Below are positions 4,062-7,352 of a stretch of DNA of 7,352 nucleotides, piece by piece (the first letter of the stretch is position 1; every line of letters begins with the position of its first letter). This stretch comes from Planctomycetota bacterium. Lineage in GTDB: Bacteria > Planctomycetota > UBA1135 > GCA-002686595. The notes below the pieces were generated by a model. The model saw only the letters and a program-made list of their open reading frames with translations, did no database searches and was not told the DNA's origin. The stretch covers positions 1 through 7,352 of the forward strand of contig JAJDES010000133.1 in the NCBI GenBank assembly GCA_029259675.1, written 5' to 3'. The position numbers and the translations under genes are program-made.

Positions 4062-6905
4062 ATGACCAGCACGCAACTCATGACACGCGTCGACCCCACC
4101 ATCCTGACCAATATTTGCCAGCGCGCCTTTGCTCAAATGGTGCAGATGATCCACGAGGCGAACAATCGCCCCGGAAAGCAAAGCGGTGATCCCAAGACCG
4201 GTGGGCACCCCGCCTCCTGCGCCAGCAGCTTGCACATCCTGGGCGCCCTGCACCTGGTGGCGCGCGACGTGCATGATTACGTCTGCTGCAAGCCCCACGC
4301 ATCGCCGATGGATCACGCCTTCCATCACCTGATGCAGGTCTTTCGCAAGCACGATGACGGCACCTGGCTGACTCCCGATCAGGGCAAGGCCTTGATGAGC
4401 ACCCTGCGCAAGTTTCCCGAGCCCCTGGATGAGCACGTTTTCCAGAGCTACCACGCCCGCAGCGACCCCGACTCCTTCCAATTCCTGCCCTCCGGATCGG
4501 TCGGCATTCCCCCGGTGGTTTCGGTTTACCTCGCCCTGGCACACCGCTACGCCAAGGATCACAAGCTGGAAGTTCCCGCGGACGCACACTTTTGGTCGCT
4601 GATCGGCGATTCCGAATTCCGCGAGGGCTCCCTGCTCGAATGCATGCCCGATGTTGCCGAGCGCCTGCTCGGAAACGTGACCTGGATCATTGACTACAAC
4701 CGTCAAAACCTGGACGGCACGCGCATTCCCAATGAGCGCGGTTTGCACAGCCAAGATTGCGATCGCATCGAGCGCACAGCCCTCGCCAACGGCTGGAAGG
4801 TGATCCAAGTGCGTCACGGTTCCTTCCGACAGGAATTGTTCAAGCGGCCGGGCGGCGCCTCCATCAAGAAGCTCTTTGACGGCGGTCTTTCCGACTTCGA
4901 GTATCAGAACTTGCTGTTCAACGCCAATCCGGCCGAGATGCGCGAGCATTGCATCAAGCACGTGCCCGCATCCAAGAAGATCGTCAATTCGCTCAGTGAT
5001 GATGAGCTCGTGCGCGCCTTCACCGACCTCGGTGGGCACGACATTGAACAAATGGTCAAGGCTCTAGAGGACAGTCGGCTCGAGCCCGACGAGCCCTACT
5101 TGGTGGTTGCGCACACGCTCAAGGGTTGGGGCATGAAATGCCAAGCCGACCCGTCCAACCACTCCTCGCTGCCGAACAAGGCGGAAGTGCAAGAGATTCT
5201 GGAGCGCTCCGGCTTGAGCGCGGAAGATCCCTTTGCACTGTATGAAGAGGGAACGCCCGAAGCTGAGTATTTGGCGCAGCGCCGCGATGAATTCCGCGCC
5301 GGCATTTCCGATCACCTGCGGATGCGCGAGAGCAATCGCGAGCGAGCGCGCGAGAACATGCGCAATGCCGGCGGTTTGCCCGAAACCCTCGACGTCGATC
5401 TATCGCTGTTCCCGGTCATCCACACGCAATGGATGTGGGGCCAATTGGCGACCAAGCTCGTGCGCATCGGCACCAGCGATGTCGGCGGTCCCGCCATCGC
5501 CGGCGCCAAGGACCGAGCGCTCACGGATGATGAAGTGCGTTGGAAGACGGCGGCGGATTATGTGCTGACGCTTTCACCGGATGTGGGCACCAGTACGAAC
5601 ATCGCGCCGACCATGGATCAACGCATCTACGGTCCCGCCGCCGACGCCGATTCGGATGATGTGGACATCAAAGCCAAGCACCCGGACTTGGGCACGTCTT
5701 CGGACGCTTGGACGCGCCACATTCGCTTTGAGATCGCCGAGGCCAACTGCATGTCCGCGGTGGCCGCCTTCGGCAAGATGGGGCACTACACCGGCATCCC
5801 CTTCTTCCCGATCATGACGGTGTATGACTTTTTCATTAAGCGCGCACTCGACCAGCTCTACTACAACCTCTATTGGGGAGCGGAGTTCGTCATCCTGGGC
5901 ACGCCCAGCGGCATCACGCTCTCGCCCGAAGGTGCCCAACACAGTTGGAAGTCGGACATTCAGATTCCGAACCTGATCACCTGGGAACCCCTGTTCGCCG
6001 TTGAACTCGATTGGATCCTTTCGGATGCGATCAAGCGCCACATGGAAGATTCCAATGACGGTCGCCGCGGAGTTTTGATTCGGGCCGTGACGCGCGGCAT
6101 CCCCCAGCGCACCTTGCTTGAAAAGCTGCGCACCCAAGCCGCATCCAAAACGGAGCTCGCATCCGGACAAAGCCTCAAACCCAAGGATGCGGGAGCGGAA
6201 TGGGGCGACGCCGTCGACGAGAGCAGCGTGGCAACCATGGACGATGCCGCGCTGCTGGGGCGCCTGCGTCAGGATTGCTTGGAAGGCGGCTACGCGCTCG
6301 TGAATTGGGACGGCTACTCCGGCTACGAGCCCGGGGAAAACGTCGTCAACGTTTTCGTCATGGGCTCGGTTGCGACCGAAGCTCTGGAAGCCGCGGACGT
6401 CCTTTTGGAGTTGGGCATTTACGCCAACATCTACGTCGTTAGTTCGCCCGAGCTCTTGTTCGGAATCCTCGGCGATCAAACCGACTACCGCCACCTGCGC
6501 CAAGGACTGGGAATCAACGGCGACTTGCACGCCGTTCAAGGCGCCGGTGAGAGCGAAGCCGGATTGATCAGCATCGCGGGCCGGCGGGTGCCCTGCGTCG
6601 CCGTGTGTGACGGCGAAGCGGGCTTAATGGACAACATCGGATCGATTGTCGGCGTGAAGCAGATCACATTGGCCGTGCGCAAATTCAGCAAGTGCGGCCG
6701 CCCCGATCAGGTCTTTGAGTACCAGCAGCTCGACAGCCACTCAATCGTCGAAGCTTGCGGGCGTGCCCTATCCGACACGGCCTTCGAGAACTTACAGGTC
6801 TCCACGCAACTCCTGCAGCACATCGGCGGCGCAGCCCGTCAAGATGAGCGACCCAACTGGCGCGAGCTTTGGCCGCAAAGCCCGGACGCGGGAACCGACG
6901 CCTAG
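4062..6905 (+). CDS. aceE: Pyruvate dehydrogenase E1, homodimeric AceE-like, variant cofactor motif
   Basis: This 947-residue protein belongs to the homodimeric 2-oxoacid dehydrogenase E1 family: ThDP-dependent decarboxylation of pyruvate and acetyl transfer to the lipoyl group of E2. AceE-like features in order are GGH (47-49), KPHASP (77-82), FQFLPSGSVG (139-148), the ThDP/Mg region IGDSEFREGSLLE (181-193) paired with DYNRQNLDG (211-219), LGGHD (323-327), HTLKGWG (351-357), a candidate ThDP-activating Glu560, PEGAQH (622-627), and a transketolase-like C-terminal domain with GVKQ (864-867) and GRPDQV (879-884). E. coli AceE is 887 residues, so this is somewhat longer. Two deviations are seen: the usual GDG is GDS, and the stretch after EGAQH is shorter than the HEDGHSH-type segment I recall from E. 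coli AceE. The ATG at 4062 has a good AGGA. No E2 or E3 gene lies nearby. A different 2-oxoacid substrate, or annotation as a transketolase-like protein, remains possible; the LDG end of the cofactor motif favours AceE. Confidence 0.85.
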   Translation: MTSTQLMTRVDPTILTNICQRAFAQMVQMIHEANNRPGKQSGDPKTGGHPASCASSLHILGALHLVARDVHDYVCCKPHASPMDHAFHHLMQVFRKHDDGTWLTPDQGKALMSTLRKFPEPLDEHVFQSYHARSDPDSFQFLPSGSVGIPPVVSVYLALAHRYAKDHKLEVPADAHFWSLIGDSEFREGSLLECMPDVAERLLGNVTWIIDYNRQNLDGTRIPNERGLHSQDCDRIERTALANGWKVIQVRHGSFRQELFKRPGGASIKKLFDGGLSDFEYQNLLFNANPAEMREHCIKHVPASKKIVNSLSDDELVRAFTDLGGHDIEQMVKALEDSRLEPDEPYLVVAHTLKGWGMKCQADPSNHSSLPNKAEVQEILERSGLSAEDPFALYEEGTPEAEYLAQRRDEFRAGISDHLRMRESNRERARENMRNAGGLPETLDVDLSLFPVIHTQWMWGQLATKLVRIGTSDVGGPAIAGAKDRALTDDEVRWKTAADYVLTLSPDVGTSTNIAPTMDQRIYGPAADADSDDVDIKAKHPDLGTSSDAWTRHIRFEIAEANCMSAVAAFGKMGHYTGIPFFPIMTVYDFFIKRALDQLYYNLYWGAEFVILGTPSGITLSPEGAQHSWKSDIQIPNLITWEPLFAVELDWILSDAIKRHMEDSNDGRRGVLIRAVTRGIPQRTLLEKLRTQAASKTELASGQSLKPKDAGAEWGDAVDESSVATMDDAALLGRLRQDCLEGGYALVNWDGYSGYEPGENVVNVFVMGSVATEALEAADVLLELGIYANIYVVSSPELLFGILGDQTDYRHLRQGLGINGDLHAVQGAGESEAGLISIAGRRVPCVAVCDGEAGLMDNIGSIVGVKQITLAVRKFSKCGRPDQVFEYQQLDSHSIVEACGRALSDTAFENLQVSTQLLQHIGGAARQDERPNWRELWPQSPDAGTDA

Positions 6906-6907
6906 GG

Positions 6908-7352
6908 ATGTCGCAGCCGGCCGATGATGACGGAGCACAACAGGCTGGGGCGGCAAGTGCCGACCCAGCTCCCTTTGCGCCCTTCGCACTGGAATCGAGC
7001 AAGCGCATTTATGACTCGCCCTGGTGCGGTCTGCGACGCGATATGATTCGTCTGCCGGGTGGCAAACGGCAGGATTACCACGTCTTCGAAGTCACCGATG
7101 CCGTCGTCGTCGTGCCCGTTTTGCCTTCGGGTGAGGTGCTCATGATTTGGCAGTACCGCTACCCCCACGGTCGAACGCATTGGGAAGTTCCCGCCGGAAG
7201 GCTGCACACAGATGAGGATCCCGAACTGGGCGCCGCGCGCGAATTGCGCGAAGAAACCGGCTACAAACCCGGGCGCCTGGAGCGCATCCAAGGCTTCTTC
7301 CCCATCAACGGCATAAGCGACCACTATGCCCATGCGTACATCGCTTGGGATT
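6908..7352 (+). CDS. Nudix hydrolase, ADP-ribose/ADP-sugar pyrophosphatase-like (partial, right edge)
   Basis: The gene starts at ATG 6908 and runs off the window after 148 codons, so the C-terminus is missing. It carries a complete Nudix box G-x5-E-x7-REUxEExGU at residues 97-119 (Gly97, Glu103, then RELREETGY), which binds the catalytic metal and cleaves a nucleoside diphosphate linked to another group. The lead-in VVVVPVLPSGEVLMIWQYRYP (about 66-86) and EVPAG (93-97) are typical of ADP-ribose pyrophosphatases, and the following PINGISDHYAHAYIA is in the position of their substrate loop. ADP-ribose is the best guess; another ADP- or GDP-sugar is possible. Residues 1-26 are rich in Ala, Gln and Asp and probably disordered. 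It lies 2 bases after the E1 stop; AGGG at 6904-6907 overlaps that stop but is too close to the ATG to be a normal Shine-Dalgarno, so translation probably depends on coupling to the upstream gene. Confidence 0.9.
   Translation, partial: MSQPADDDGAQQAGAASADPAPFAPFALESSKRIYDSPWCGLRRDMIRLPGGKRQDYHVFEVTDAVVVVPVLPSGEVLMIWQYRYPHGRTHWEVPAGRLHTDEDPELGAARELREETGYKPGRLERIQGFFPINGISDHYAHAYIAWD

Noticed and set aside
3990..5051. Long open frame on the - strand (353 codons) opposite the start of the AceE-like gene
   Set aside because: It overlaps a gene with conserved motifs throughout, and its translation has no recognisable domain. Such open antisense frames are common in GC-rich coding DNA.
5574..6539. 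Open frame on the - strand (321 codons) opposite the middle of the AceE-like gene
   Set aside because: It is antisense to the conserved catalytic region of the E1, and its product looks like a codon shadow with no family features.

Overview
The window holds four protein-coding genes, all on the + strand: three complete and one cut by the right edge. No tRNA, rRNA, CRISPR array, insertion sequence, phage gene or attachment site was seen. The DNA is GC-rich, with strong G/C preference at third codon positions and no obvious compositional break between genes. This suits a high-GC Gram-negative bacterium such as a member of Planctomycetota, Myxococcota or Pseudomonadota. Nothing seen by eye fixes the taxon.

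The left half (132-3697) looks like part of a surface-polysaccharide or glycoconjugate locus. The first gene encodes a 746-residue fusion of two NAD(P)-binding enzymes: an N-terminal Gfo/Idh/MocA-type sugar oxidoreductase and a C-terminal NAD-dependent epimerase/dehydratase of the extended SDR class. After a 191-base gap rich in inverted repeats comes a GT4-type glycosyltransferase with a clear E-x7-E motif. The inferred logic is that the fusion protein remodels a sugar or nucleotide sugar and the glycosyltransferase adds such a sugar to an acceptor. The actual sugar cannot be read from the sequence.

A 364-base gap (3698-4061) has no convincing gene but several perfect or near-perfect palindromes, including a CRP/FNR-like GTGA-N6-TCAC and a 16-base perfect palindrome 60 bases before the next start. 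It probably carries the control region of the right half.

The right half (4062-7352) is central metabolism. A 947-residue thiamine-diphosphate enzyme of the homodimeric pyruvate dehydrogenase E1 (AceE) family is followed after only 2 bases by a Nudix hydrolase resembling ADP-ribose/ADP-sugar pyrophosphatases, incomplete at the right edge. The tight spacing implies co-transcription and probably translational coupling. The E1 has a variant cofactor motif (GDS instead of GDG), and no E2 or E3 gene lies in the window.

No clearly new biological system was found. The points most worth a second look are the oxidoreductase-SDR fusion, the divergent AceE-like enzyme, and two places where a short element occurs three times in mixed orientation so that alternative hairpins could form.
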